Below are positions 42,302-52,534 of a stretch of DNA of 64,000 nucleotides, piece after piece. The notes below the pieces were generated by a model that worked only from the letters and a program-made list of their open reading frames with translations, had not been told where the DNA came from and did no database searches. Made by a program: the position numbers and the translations under genes. The stretch's first letter is position 1. Each line of letters begins with the position of its first letter. This DNA is from Clostridia bacterium (GTDB taxonomy: Bacteria > Bacillota > Clostridia > TANB77 > CAG-465), in assembly GCA_029256705.1 (NCBI GenBank), contig JAQSXK010000005.1, positions 23,292 through 87,291 on the forward strand, written 5' to 3'.

Positions 42302-43162
42302 TTATACCTTTTTTATATTTCTTATTCCCTTTATTGTACCAGGTTTAACTATTTTCCTATTCAAAATATCTTTTAAATGTTCCCCATCTAAATTTCTTTT
42401 TAACTTTCCATTCTCAGCTATTGAAATAATTCCTGTTTCTTCAGAAACAACTATAACTAATGCATCAGATATTTCAGTTATTCCTACAGCAGCTCTATGT
42501 CTTGTCCCAAGTTTTTTTTCAACATTGTTTTCGGATGCAAGTGGAAGTATACATTTTGCAGCTAATATTTGACTTTTGTCTATAATAACAGCACCATCAT
42601 GAAGTGGAGTTCTTGGCATAAATATATTTTGTAGAAGTTCTGATGAAACTTTAGCAGATAAATTTATACCATCTTTTAATACTTCTGAGACTTTAGTATT
42701 TCCCTCAATAACAATGAGTACACCAATCTTTTTTAGTGCCATTATTTCAACAGCTTTTATTATTTCTGATATAGCATGTTTTATAACAATATTATCTTCT
42801 ACTTCAAACATGTTAGATATTTTACTACTTCTTCCTATTTTTTCAAAAGCACTTCTAAGTTCCGGTTGAAATACTACTATTATTAATAAAACACCATATG
42901 TCATTAAGTTTGTAAGTAAAAATTTTAATATTACCATATCAAATATATTAGATAATACCATCAGTAGTAGTATTATCATTATACCTTTTACTATTTGCGC
43001 CGCTCTTGTCTGTTTTATTAATTTATAAAAATAATAAACAATAAAAACAACAATTGCAATATCAAACACTAATATAATAACTCTCAGCGGATTGTTCAAA
43101 TGAAGTATATCTGAAAGCATATACATAAATTTTATAAACTCTGAAGAAATTGTTTGACCCAT
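42302..43162 (-). CDS. cdaA: Diadenylate cyclase CdaA (DisA_N domain)
   Basis: Three TMs; PLHDGAVII and GTRHRAAVG active-site motifs. Confidence 0.96.
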   Translation of the reverse strand: MGQTISSEFIKFMYMLSDILHLNNPLRVIILVFDIAIVVFIVYYFYKLIKQTRAAQIVKGIMIILLLMVLSNIFDMVILKFLLTNLMTYGVLLIIVVFQPELRSAFEKIGRSSKISNMFEVEDNIVIKHAISEIIKAVEIMALKKIGVLIVIEGNTKVSEVLKDGINLSAKVSSELLQNIFMPRTPLHDGAVIIDKSQILAAKCILPLASENNVEKKLGTRHRAAVGITEISDALVIVVSEETGIISIAENGKLKRNLDGEHLKDILNRKIVKPGTIKGIRNIKKV

Positions 43163-43184
43163 TCACATTCACCTCAAATTCATT

Positions 43185-43286
43185 CTAACCAGTAACTACT
43201 GCTGATATTAATGCTGCAAAAACTGAAAATATCATAGAAAATATTAATATGCCTATTACTGTATATTTTAAAATATTCTTTTTCAA
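43185..43286 (-). CDS. 33-aa single-TM miniprotein (not in ORF track)
   Basis: SD AAGGAG, TTG start at 43286: MKKNILKYTVIGILIFSMIFSVFAALISAVVTG, stop TAG; immediately upstream of cdaA. Confidence 0.6.
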   Translation of the reverse strand: MKKNILKYTVIGILIFSMIFSVFAALISAVVTG

Positions 43287-43326
43287 AAAATCAACTCCTT
43301 ACGCTAAATAATTTAATAAAGTTAGT

Positions 43327-44718
43327 TTATATTTCAAATTTATCTGAAAACCATTTTTCAAGTTCTTCTATTTTAACTCTTGTTTGTGTCATTGTATCTC
43401 TATCTCTTATTGTCACACAATTATCTTGTTCAGACTCAAAATCAAAAGTTAAACAGTATGGAACTCCTATTTCATCATATCTTCTATATCTTTTTCCAAT
43501 ACTACCAGCTTCATCAAAATCACACATATATTTCTTAGATAAATTGTGATATATTTCTGTTGCTTTATCACTCAATTTTTTAGATAAAGGTAATATACCT
43601 ATTTTTATAGGAGCTAAGAAAGGATGAAGTTTTAAAACTATTCTAGAATCATCTTCAGCTATTTTTTCTTCTTCATATGCATTGCATAAAAAAGCAAGTA
43701 ATGCTCTATCACAACCAAGTGATGGTTCTATACAATATGGAATATATCTTTCCCCACTTTCTGGATCTAAGTAATTCATATCTTCTTTTGAAAATTCCAT
43801 ATGTCTTTTTAAATCAAAATCTGTTCTATCTGCAATTCCCCATAATTCTCCAAAACCAAAAGGAAATCTAAATTCAATATCTGTTGTAGCATTACTATAA
43901 TGAGATAATTCTTCCTTTTCATGATCTCTTAAACGTATATTTTCTGGTTTCATTCCTAAATTAAGTAGAAAATCTACAGCGTATTGTCTCCAATATTCAA
44001 ACCACTTTAAATCTTCACCCGGCTTACAAAAAAATTCAAGTTCCATTTGTTCAAATTCACGTGTACGGAATATAAAGTTACCTGGTGTTATTTCATTTCT
44101 AAAAGATTTACCAACTTGAGCTATACCAAAAGGTATTTTTCTTCTTGAAGTTCTAGCTACATTTTTAAAATTAACAAATATTCCTTGTGCAGTTTCTGGC
44201 CTTAAATATACAGTACTAACAGAATCTTCAGTTACACCTTGAAATGTTTTAAACATCAAGTTAAATTTACGTATATCTGTATAATTTAATTTACCACATT
44301 TAGGACAAACGATTTTATACTCATAAAGTAATTTAACTAAGTCTTCATCACTAACGCCTTCAACTTTTATATTTATTTTATTTTCGAAAGCATATTCTTC
44401 TATTATTTTATCTGCCCTAAATCTAGATTTACATTCCTTACAATCTATAAGTGGATCAGAAAAACCTCCCAAATGTCCTGAAGCTTCCCATACTTTAGGA
44501 TTCATTAATATTGCACTATCTAAGCCAACATTATATTTAGATTCTTGTACAAACTTTTTTATCCAAGCTTTTTTCACATTGTTTTTAAATTCTGTACCAA
44601 GTGGACCATAGTCCCAAGTATTTGAAAGTCCACCATATATTTCACTGCCAGCATATATATATCCTCTTGATTTACATAGACTAACAATCTTTTCCATTGA
44701 ATCTACCATTTCATTCAT
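43327..44718 (-). CDS. glyS: Glycyl-tRNA synthetase (dimeric type)
   Basis: [50 protein letters not shown]. Confidence 0.98.
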   Translation of the reverse strand: MNEMVDSMEKIVSLCKSRGYIYAGSEIYGGLSNTWDYGPLGTEFKNNVKKAWIKKFVQESKYNVGLDSAILMNPKVWEASGHLGGFSDPLIDCKECKSRFRADKIIEEYAFENKINIKVEGVSDEDLVKLLYEYKIVCPKCGKLNYTDIRKFNLMFKTFQGVTEDSVSTVYLRPETAQGIFVNFKNVARTSRRKIPFGIAQVGKSFRNEITPGNFIFRTREFEQMELEFFCKPGEDLKWFEYWRQYAVDFLLNLGMKPENIRLRDHEKEELSHYSNATTDIEFRFPFGFGELWGIADRTDFDLKRHMEFSKEDMNYLDPESGERYIPYCIEPSLGCDRALLAFLCNAYEEEKIAEDDSRIVLKLHPFLAPIKIGILPLSKKLSDKATEIYHNLSKKYMCDFDEAGSIGKRYRRYDEIGVPYCLTFDFESEQDNCVTIRDRDTMTQTRVKIEELEKWFSDKFEI

Positions 44719-44729
44719 TCCCTTCCAAT

Positions 44730-45542
44730 TTATATTTCAATGTCTAGTATACTGTATTTTTTATCCACAAGTTCTTCTGGATTAAATATTAAATGAAACT
44801 TATTATCTTTAATATAGAAAGTTTCAAGACCAGTATATGAATAATTATATTCTGATTCTTTAACATTACAACTACTTGTAATATAACTTTTAATTTTATT
44901 CTTAATTTTATCTTTATATGTTGGTCCTAGTAAATCTAGTACAACATCTTCTTGTTTTAATATAGAACCATCTTTTTGATTTATGTTATATGTATATATT
45001 TTTTCCATTGAATTAATTTTAGCACTATCATCTATCATTCTCTCATATATAGTTAGAGAAATTATATTTTTATTAGCTACGATATTATCATATACTTTAT
45101 ATGTCACAGTATATGTAAAATTATTGTCTACTTTTTCCATTGTCTTTTTAAAGGTGTTATAAGTATCATTAAACTTATTGTATATCTCATCATTTATTGC
45201 TGTTAGCGCTTTATCCTCTATGAATATAATAGGTAATGTCATATCTGCCTTTATTTTTTTAACCGTTTTATCTGAAATAATTTTATTTGTTATTTTATAT
45301 GACTCTGATGCATTTTTCAAAGGTTGATCACTATTAATTAAAGCATTACTTTCAACTAAATTAGACTTATCCTCAATATCTGATTGTGATTTTCCAAGTA
45401 TAGTTGGTTCTTTTTCATTAGAGATTGCAAAGTATGTTATACCTACACCTATAAGTAAAAAAAACACAATTAAAAATATTTGTCCTTTATAACTACTCTT
45501 TTTTGTTTCTCTAAATCTCATGGTTTCCATAAATTTAATCAC
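44730..45542 (-). CDS. Membrane-anchored protein with DUF3298/RsiV-like domain
   Basis: N-terminal TM ([19 protein letters not shown]); C-terminal [17 protein letters not shown]...[17 protein letters not shown]. Confidence 0.6.
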   Translation of the reverse strand: MIKFMETMRFRETKKSSYKGQIFLIVFFLLIGVGITYFAISNEKEPTILGKSQSDIEDKSNLVESNALINSDQPLKNASESYKITNKIISDKTVKKIKADMTLPIIFIEDKALTAINDEIYNKFNDTYNTFKKTMEKVDNNFTYTVTYKVYDNIVANKNIISLTIYERMIDDSAKINSMEKIYTYNINQKDGSILKQEDVVLDLLGPTYKDKIKNKIKSYITSSCNVKESEYNYSYTGLETFYIKDNKFHLIFNPEELVDKKYSILDIEI

Positions 45543-45545
45543 TCC

Positions 45546-46355
45546 TTATTTAGAAATACCTTTTATGTTTATATTTATGCTAAATATATTAATACCAGTT
45601 GCTCTATCAACTTCACGCACTATAATGTTCCTTAATCTATTACTTATACTAGGTATATTTGTCCCATATTTAATTTCGACATCTATGTCTATTTTAATTC
45701 CATCAATATATTTAGTAGACAATGCTTTATATACTCTTGTTACTCCAACTATTTTTGTAGCTGAATGTTCAATAATTTCATTAATTACCTTTTCAGCTAT
45801 AAAATAATTGCCTAAATAACTATATGTTGGTCTAATTATTGTTTTTTCAGAATTTGGTCCTTCGTTTTTCACAAAAGAATTGAATATTCTAAGTGGATCT
45901 AAAAAATATCCAGAAAATTGTTCTTTTATTTCAAAAGTAGGAACTGGAACAACGTGTTTACCTTCTTCCATCCTAGACTTTCTTGCAATTTCAATATTTT
46001 CCTTTGTAGAAACATCTTCAATATATATTTTTTTATCTATTTTACCAAGTTCTAAATTTTCTGCTATTGTATCTACCATTTCATCTGAAGTTCCAAGTAT
46101 CAGTAGTTTTTCTGGTTTTTCAATTCTAATTGCATTCATCATTTCATTTTTTTTGTCCTGATTTAAAAAAATTGCCGCCTTAACAGATGCAATTTTTGTA
46201 TCTTCAGTCTTTGCTGATTTACCACAAATAACTTTATTATTTTTTATTAATATAGCATCATCAATTATATATTTTATATCGTATTTATGTGCAACATGAA
46301 GAGCATTATAGCTCTTCCCTGTTCCAGTTTTACCAACAAATGCATAAATTTGCAC
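45546..46355 (-). CDS. P-loop NTPase domain fused to Asp23/Gls24-like domain
   Basis: Walker A AFVGKTGTGKSYNA at the N-terminus; C-terminal YFIAEKVINEIIEHSATKIVGVTRVYKAL...IKIDIDVEIKYGTNIPSISNRLRNIIVREVDRATGINIFSININIKGI is Asp23-like. Confidence 0.75.
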   Translation of the reverse strand: MQIYAFVGKTGTGKSYNALHVAHKYDIKYIIDDAILIKNNKVICGKSAKTEDTKIASVKAAIFLNQDKKNEMMNAIRIEKPEKLLILGTSDEMVDTIAENLELGKIDKKIYIEDVSTKENIEIARKSRMEEGKHVVPVPTFEIKEQFSGYFLDPLRIFNSFVKNEGPNSEKTIIRPTYSYLGNYFIAEKVINEIIEHSATKIVGVTRVYKALSTKYIDGIKIDIDVEIKYGTNIPSISNRLRNIIVREVDRATGINIFSININIKGISK

Positions 46356-46359
46356 TAAA

Positions 46360-48477
46360 CTACACCTCTTTATTTATTACTAAGTCATTTGCAATTAAAC
46401 TAAATTTACCATTTTCTTTGTCTATATCAGTTACTTTAACCATAATACTATCGCCAAGATTTAAAGCATCTTCTACTTTATTTAATCTAGTCTTTGTTAT
46501 TTTAGATATATGAAGAAGCCCCTCTTTACCAGGTAATACTTCAACTATAGCTCCACAATTTATTATTTTAGTTACTTTACCATTATAAACTGCATTAAGT
46601 TCAATATCTTTTGTTATACCTTCAATTATAGCAATAGCTCTATCTACGGCTGCAGAATCAACTCCAGCTATAAATATTTTTCCTGTATCTTCAATATCTA
46701 TTTTAACTCCAGTTTCTTCTATTATCTTGTTAATAACTTTTCCGCCACTACCAATAACGTCACGTATTTTATCTGGATTAATTGAAATTGTAGTAATCTT
46801 AGGTGCATATTTAGAAATTTCTTTTCTTGCTTCAGGTAATTCTTTTAACATTACTTCATCTAAAATATAACATCTTGCTTTATATGTTTTTTCAAAAGCT
46901 TCAGAAATTACTTCGTAAGATAATCCATCAATTTTAATATCTACTTGAATAGCTGTTATACCTTTTTTAGTTCCAGCAACTTTAAAATCCATATCACCAA
47001 AGAAATCTTCAATACCTTGAATATCTGTTACCATTATATAGTCATCTACATTATCTTCTTTAGTAAATAATCCTGTAGATATTCCAGCTACTGGTGCTTT
47101 TATTGGAACACCTGCATCCATTAAAGCAAGTGTTGAAGCACATATACTTCCTTGTGATGTAGAGCCATTTGAACTTAATACTTCAGATACAACACGAATA
47201 GTGTATGGAAAATCTTCTTTTGAAGGAATCATTGGTTCTAAAGCTCTTTCTGCTAATGCACCATGTCCTATTTCTCTTCTACCAGGACCTCTTGAAGGTC
47301 TAGCTTCACCTACACTGTATGGTGGAAAGTTGTAATGATGAATATATGCTTTTGCAGTCTCTTCATCAAGACCATCTAAAGTTTGCTCCTCAGAAGTAGT
47401 TCCAAGTGTTACTACAGATAATACTTGAGTTTGACCTCTGCTAAACAAGGCACTACCATGTGTTCTTTCTAATATATGAGTTTCTGCGCTAAGAGGTCTT
47501 ATTTCATCTAAACCTCTACCATCAGGTCTCATTCCTTTTTCTATAATTGCATTTCTAACTGCTTTTTTTTGTAACTTATACATAGCTTCGGCAATGATAC
47601 TTTTGTTTTTTGAATATATCTCTTCGCTATGATTTTTTATATATTCTTCTTTTACAAATTGTTTTAAATTGTCTATATTTGAATCTCTAACAGTTTTATC
47701 TGTTGTACTTGCAGCACTAGATAGTTTATCTCCTACAATATCTTTTATTTCGTTCATAAGTTCTGTAGGTATTTCAAAAGATTTATATTCAGATTTTGGT
47801 TTTCCAATCTCTTTTCTTATATCTTCAATAAATAAACATAACTTTTTAATTTCTTCATGTCCAAGTTTTATTGCTTTAAGCATTGTTTCATTATCTACTT
47901 CGTTAGCTCCAGCCTCAATCATACAAACTTTATCGTATGTAGCAGCAACTGTCAAGTCTAAAATAGACTTTTCTCTTTCTTCTAAATTAGGATTTAATAT
48001 AAGATTTCCATCAACTAATCCTACTTTTATACCTCCAACTATTTTATCAAAAGGTATATCTGATATATTTAATGCTATTGATGCACCAATCATTGCTGGT
48101 ACTTCAGGAAGAACATTTGGATCTACACACATAGCTGTTATATGAATAGATGTATCATTTCTATAATCATGTGGAAATAAAGGTCTCATAGGTCTATCTA
48201 TTACTCTAGATACAAGTATAGCCTTATCTGTTGGTCTTCCTTCTCTTTTCACGAAACCACCAGGTATCTTTCCAACTGCATATAATCTCTCTTCATAATC
48301 TACTGATAACGGAAGAAAATCTATTCCTTCTCTTGGTTCTTTTGACATTGTTGCATTAACAAGTACTGCTGTATCTTCATATCTTACAAGACATGAACCA
48401 TTACTCAAACAAGCCATTTTTCCTGTTTCTATTACAAGTTTTTTGCCTGCAAAGTAAGTTTCAAATTTTTTAAACAT
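46360..48477 (-). CDS. pnp: Polynucleotide phosphorylase
   Basis: Two RNase PH domains, KH (IRDVIGSGGKVINKI), S1 domain. Confidence 0.98.
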   Translation of the reverse strand: MFKKFETYFAGKKLVIETGKMACLSNGSCLVRYEDTAVLVNATMSKEPREGIDFLPLSVDYEERLYAVGKIPGGFVKREGRPTDKAILVSRVIDRPMRPLFPHDYRNDTSIHITAMCVDPNVLPEVPAMIGASIALNISDIPFDKIVGGIKVGLVDGNLILNPNLEEREKSILDLTVAATYDKVCMIEAGANEVDNETMLKAIKLGHEEIKKLCLFIEDIRKEIGKPKSEYKSFEIPTELMNEIKDIVGDKLSSAASTTDKTVRDSNIDNLKQFVKEEYIKNHSEEIYSKNKSIIAEAMYKLQKKAVRNAIIEKGMRPDGRGLDEIRPLSAETHILERTHGSALFSRGQTQVLSVVTLGTTSEEQTLDGLDEETAKAYIHHYNFPPYSVGEARPSRGPGRREIGHGALAERALEPMIPSKEDFPYTIRVVSEVLSSNGSTSQGSICASTLALMDAGVPIKAPVAGISTGLFTKEDNVDDYIMVTDIQGIEDFFGDMDFKVAGTKKGITAIQVDIKIDGLSYEVISEAFEKTYKARCYILDEVMLKELPEARKEISKYAPKITTISINPDKIRDVIGSGGKVINKIIEETGVKIDIEDTGKIFIAGVDSAAVDRAIAIIEGITKDIELNAVYNGKVTKIINCGAIVEVLPGKEGLLHISKITKTRLNKVEDALNLGDSIMVKVTDIDKENGKFSLIANDLVINKEV

Positions 48478-48632
48478 AATTTATCCTCCAATTTTGATAT
48501 AATTTAACATGCATATTATACCATTTATTTATATAATTTACAACAAAATTTAGAAAAAAGGATTAAATATCTTTTAAATACTTAACCTTTAATAAAAATA
48601 TATTAATTTTGTTATTTTGTTGTAATATTATG

Positions 48633-49664
48633 CTATTTTTTAAGTAATATTTTTATACTATTTTCTTCTTTAATTAAATTTGCATTTTTTATAGATAAAA
48701 CTATATTTTTAAGTAAATATAAGTCGTTATTACTTATCTTCTTTATTTGATCACTTTCTACTATAAAATACCAATCCATTTCATCTTCAGTTAATGTAAA
48801 TGAAATAGCTGATTCATTTTCAGATACTTTGATAAGTTTAAATATTATTTCACAAATTATAAACACAATATCATTTACATTACCTGTTATATAACTATTT
48901 GTCCTAAGTGAAACTTTACTAGCAAATTTTATGCCTTTTTGCTTTAATTCATTTATTAATATTAGATTAATAACTTCAATTATTTCAGCATCTGACATAA
49001 CTTCCTCGTTGCCAGAATTTGTTTCTTTTATTATAGCTGTAAGTACTTTGTCAATTTTTTCTAAACTTTCTTTATTAGTTTCGTAGAAACCTCCAAGTTT
49101 TGCAATGTTTTCTAGACCAACTTCACTTCTTGCTTCATTAATTATCATATTAGTTATTTCAAGTCCAGCACCTATAGACATTAAATTAGATTTTATATTT
49201 AGTACTATAGAACTGATTAATTTTCCAATTGCATTACTTTTGTATTTTGAAATAGCTATCTCGTTTTGTTGATTAAATATTTTAACAGCAGAAATTAATT
49301 CTAAATTTAACTTGTCCATTCCTTCTGTCTTATCGTGATAGTTTTGTATATTTAATCTTTGCATTGTATCAATAGGAGGTTTTTGCCCTGCAAAACCAGT
49401 TTGCATTATAATAACAACCTCTTGATTAAATTTACGAACCTCTACAACAACATCCTCACCAGATATGTCTGGCATAAAATAATCCAAAAGAACAATTTGA
49501 TGTTTTTCTTGTTTTAATGTCTCAATTGCATCTTTTCCATTATTTACAACATCAATATTGTATCCTTTTGATTTTAAATACATACATGCAATATTTATAA
49601 AGTCCTCGTCATCATCAACAAGTAAAACATTTAAATTTTTTATTAACTCATCATACGTTATCAT
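48633..49664 (-). CDS. Receiver domain fused to degenerate histidine-kinase-like module
   Basis: REC: LLVDDDEDF, LLDYFMPDISG, MQTGF, HDKTEG. C-terminal GKLISSIVLNIKSNLMSIGAGLE with Leu where an H-box His is expected. Confidence 0.8.
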   Translation of the reverse strand: MITYDELIKNLNVLLVDDDEDFINIACMYLKSKGYNIDVVNNGKDAIETLKQEKHQIVLLDYFMPDISGEDVVVEVRKFNQEVVIIMQTGFAGQKPPIDTMQRLNIQNYHDKTEGMDKLNLELISAVKIFNQQNEIAISKYKSNAIGKLISSIVLNIKSNLMSIGAGLEITNMIINEARSEVGLENIAKLGGFYETNKESLEKIDKVLTAIIKETNSGNEEVMSDAEIIEVINLILINELKQKGIKFASKVSLRTNSYITGNVNDIVFIICEIIFKLIKVSENESAISFTLTEDEMDWYFIVESDQIKKISNNDLYLLKNIVLSIKNANLIKEENSIKILLKK

Positions 49665-49676
49665 ATAAAATCCCCC

Positions 49677-50486
49677 TTAACCTAAAAATACTTTTAATAG
49701 TACAATAATTGCTATAATTATTCTATAATAAGCAAATATGGCAAATCCCTTGTTCTTTATATAACCTAGTAAGAACTTTATCGCAATTATACCAACAATT
49801 GCTGCTGTAAGTATTCCTACAACAAGTTCTAAATTAAATCCTGTAATTAGTTCTTTAGCTTTTACTATTGCTGCTCCAAATATTATAGGAGCGGATAATA
49901 AAAAGGTAAATTTAGCAGATGCTTCTCTAGTTATTCCCATAAGTCTTGCAGTAAGTATTGTTGTTCCGGATCTAGAAAAACCAGGAATAACAGCTAATGC
50001 TTGAGATAAACCAATTATTGCAGTTTGTTTAAATGTTAATTCTTCAAATTTAGTTTGTTTTTTGTATTTTTTTTGCGCATATAAATCACCAATGTATATA
50101 AGTATACCCATTATAGCTAGTGTACTAGCTATAAGAACCATATTTGTTCTAAACATAGTTTCTATGGGTCCTTCTAATAGTAGACCAATTAAAGCTCCTG
50201 GAATTGTTGCAACTACTAGATACCAAAACATATTATTTTCAAAAGAAGATTTCTTATGTACTATCTTTTCAAAAACACCTTTAAGGTATATTATCCAATC
50301 CTTCCAAAATACCCACATTACTGCTATTAGTGTACCAAAATGAAGTGCTACATCAAAAGATACCTTCATTTCTGGAAAGTTAAATAAATATCTTACTATT
50401 ATTAAATGTGCTGAACTAGATATAGGTAAAAACTCACCTAATCCTTGCACTATACCAAGTATGACAGCTCTAATTATTTCTTCCAT
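49677..50486 (-). CDS. uppP: Undecaprenyl-diphosphatase
   Basis: GIVQGLGEFLPISSSAHLI; PGFSRSGTTI. Confidence 0.97.
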   Translation of the reverse strand: MEEIIRAVILGIVQGLGEFLPISSSAHLIIVRYLFNFPEMKVSFDVALHFGTLIAVMWVFWKDWIIYLKGVFEKIVHKKSSFENNMFWYLVVATIPGALIGLLLEGPIETMFRTNMVLIASTLAIMGILIYIGDLYAQKKYKKQTKFEELTFKQTAIIGLSQALAVIPGFSRSGTTILTARLMGITREASAKFTFLLSAPIIFGAAIVKAKELITGFNLELVVGILTAAIVGIIAIKFLLGYIKNKGFAIFAYYRIIIAIIVLLKVFLG

Positions 50487-50499
50487 TATATCCCCCCTA

Positions 50500-51516
50500 T
50501 TACTTAGACAATTCTCTTGCTATAATTGTATTATCTTTAGTCTTTAAATATACTGTATTACTTTTAATAGATTCAAAAGTAACGTAATTTGAAAGTTTTA
50601 TTAATCTTTTATTTGGTTCTTCAGATGATATGTTAATTATATATGTAGGATAAACTAAATATACATTAGTATTATCACTATATGTTTTAACAACATCTGT
50701 ATCAGATAATTGAATTGTATCTACTATTTTGTTATTTAAAACCTTATAAACTTTATCTTTTCCCTTACTAGAAATGAAGTAGATATTGTCATCTAAATCT
50801 GTACCAATAAGGTCTACGCTCTCTTTAAATATATTTAAAACTCCACCCGAATAATATATACTTCCTTTATTATCTTCATAATAAAGTCTGTCTTTTTGTT
50901 TTAACATAGTGAGTTTAGATATAATTTTGCCAGATATAACCTGTGATATGCTACCAAATAAATCAACCCTATATATTGTGTTACTTTCTTTTAAACCATT
51001 TTTAGTTTCTACATTTATATATTTTACATTTATAACAGGAGAGCCTTCCAATTCTTTTATTTTAACAAAATTACTTACTGTAAAGTCATCATGTTTCATC
51101 TTATTTTTAGAACTAATTTCATAAGTTCTAATAGTTAATTTAGAACTTTTACCAATCTTTTTTTCAGTAAAATATATTACTAAATTTTTATCATATAGCA
51201 AATTATAAAAGCAAATAGGATCATCTTCTTGTATTGTACTTTCTATTTCTTGCTTTTCAGTATTATTTATATAAATTTTACCATCTTTTAAATAAAGATA
51301 ATACTTATTATTATAAGCATACTGTACAAGAGACGCTCCACTATCAATTTTTATATTTTTACTAATATCTGTATCTTTTAAATTATCACTATTTTGAACA
51401 ATAGCACTTGAATTATTAAGTGAATATATAAAATTATCTGCAAGTGTAAGTGCTATAGTTGTTATAAAAACACCGATAGTAGCAAATACAAACATGTATA
51501 TTAATATTTTTTTCAT
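50500..51516 (-). CDS. Membrane-anchored hypothetical, possible beta-propeller-like extracellular domain
   Basis: N-terminal TM then repeated short beta-type segments (YYLYLKDGKIYINN, RLYYEDNKGSIYYSGG). Confidence 0.55.
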   Translation of the reverse strand: MKKILIYMFVFATIGVFITTIALTLADNFIYSLNNSSAIVQNSDNLKDTDISKNIKIDSGASLVQYAYNNKYYLYLKDGKIYINNTEKQEIESTIQEDDPICFYNLLYDKNLVIYFTEKKIGKSSKLTIRTYEISSKNKMKHDDFTVSNFVKIKELEGSPVINVKYINVETKNGLKESNTIYRVDLFGSISQVISGKIISKLTMLKQKDRLYYEDNKGSIYYSGGVLNIFKESVDLIGTDLDDNIYFISSKGKDKVYKVLNNKIVDTIQLSDTDVVKTYSDNTNVYLVYPTYIINISSEEPNKRLIKLSNYVTFESIKSNTVYLKTKDNTIIARELSK

Positions 51517-51526
51517 TTTGTACCCC

Positions 51527-52513
51527 TTACTCTGCTTTCTTTTCTAAATTTGAATCAGAATTAGGTTTTGTAACTATAAATGCACATGGAACATATCTTT
51601 CACCCATAATATCACTTGGTTTATTTACAACAGCTGAATTATATACCATAGTACTAGAAGCACCACCATCTAAGTTATATGCATTATATGCTCCATATTC
51701 CATAAATATATCTTGCACATTTTTTAAAGTTGCACCTAAACTACCAGCTTGTCTTCCATCTATAACTAACATTAGTATTGTTCCATCTTTTCTTTGTCCT
51801 ATAGCAGTTCTAGGTTGAACACCCCAACCACCATTACCACTTTTTATAGTTGGATTACCGTTTACAATAATTGTTGGTCCAAATGTAACGGCATCACGTA
51901 TATTTTTACTTACCATTGTAGAATAAGTCATTGCATTTGATACTATCATTCTATTAGACTTATCAAGACCTACAACACTATAAGTACCACTAGGTTTGGT
52001 TGTTTTTAGTTCTCCATCAGAAATCAAAATTCCATCGGGTTTTCCACCAGTACCAAGCGCATCATCTTTAAAACCACCTGCATTTATACCAGCAACTCCA
52101 TCATAATACTCAACAATTTGTGATGTAGTTGCACCAACTTTTCCAAGTCTTGGTGATGCTGCAAGTTTAACTCTTGAAGGGTCATTTACAATAAGTAAAT
52201 AGCCCTTAAAAGTTTTTGAACTTACATCAACTAATTCTATTCCATCTGTAGCATTTGAAGTTACTTGTATATCTTCAACAGCCTGTTCTTCTATTATTTC
52301 TGCTGGTCTATTTTTCTCTAATATTTGTGCTATTTCAGCGTCACTTAAAAATAATGTTGCAAAATATTGATGTCTCATTGTTGTCATAGCAGTTGTTACT
52401 ATCATTTCTTTTAAATTTGTAAATGGTCCATAATATATTAATATAATTGATAATATTGGTATAAATATCATTTGAAATAATATAAACATTACAAATATTT
52501 TAGTTTTTTTCAT
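51527..52513 (-). CDS. Phosphodiester glycosidase family protein (NAGPA-like)
   Basis: GVAGINAGGF, FGPTIIVNG, QPRTAIGQRKDGTILMLVIDGR, YNLDGGASSTMVY. Confidence 0.88.
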   Translation of the reverse strand: MKKTKIFVMFILFQMIFIPILSIILIYYGPFTNLKEMIVTTAMTTMRHQYFATLFLSDAEIAQILEKNRPAEIIEEQAVEDIQVTSNATDGIELVDVSSKTFKGYLLIVNDPSRVKLAASPRLGKVGATTSQIVEYYDGVAGINAGGFKDDALGTGGKPDGILISDGELKTTKPSGTYSVVGLDKSNRMIVSNAMTYSTMVSKNIRDAVTFGPTIIVNGNPTIKSGNGGWGVQPRTAIGQRKDGTILMLVIDGRQAGSLGATLKNVQDIFMEYGAYNAYNLDGGASSTMVYNSAVVNKPSDIMGERYVPCAFIVTKPNSDSNLEKKAE

Positions 52514-52534
52514 TAAATACTCCTCTAATTTATG

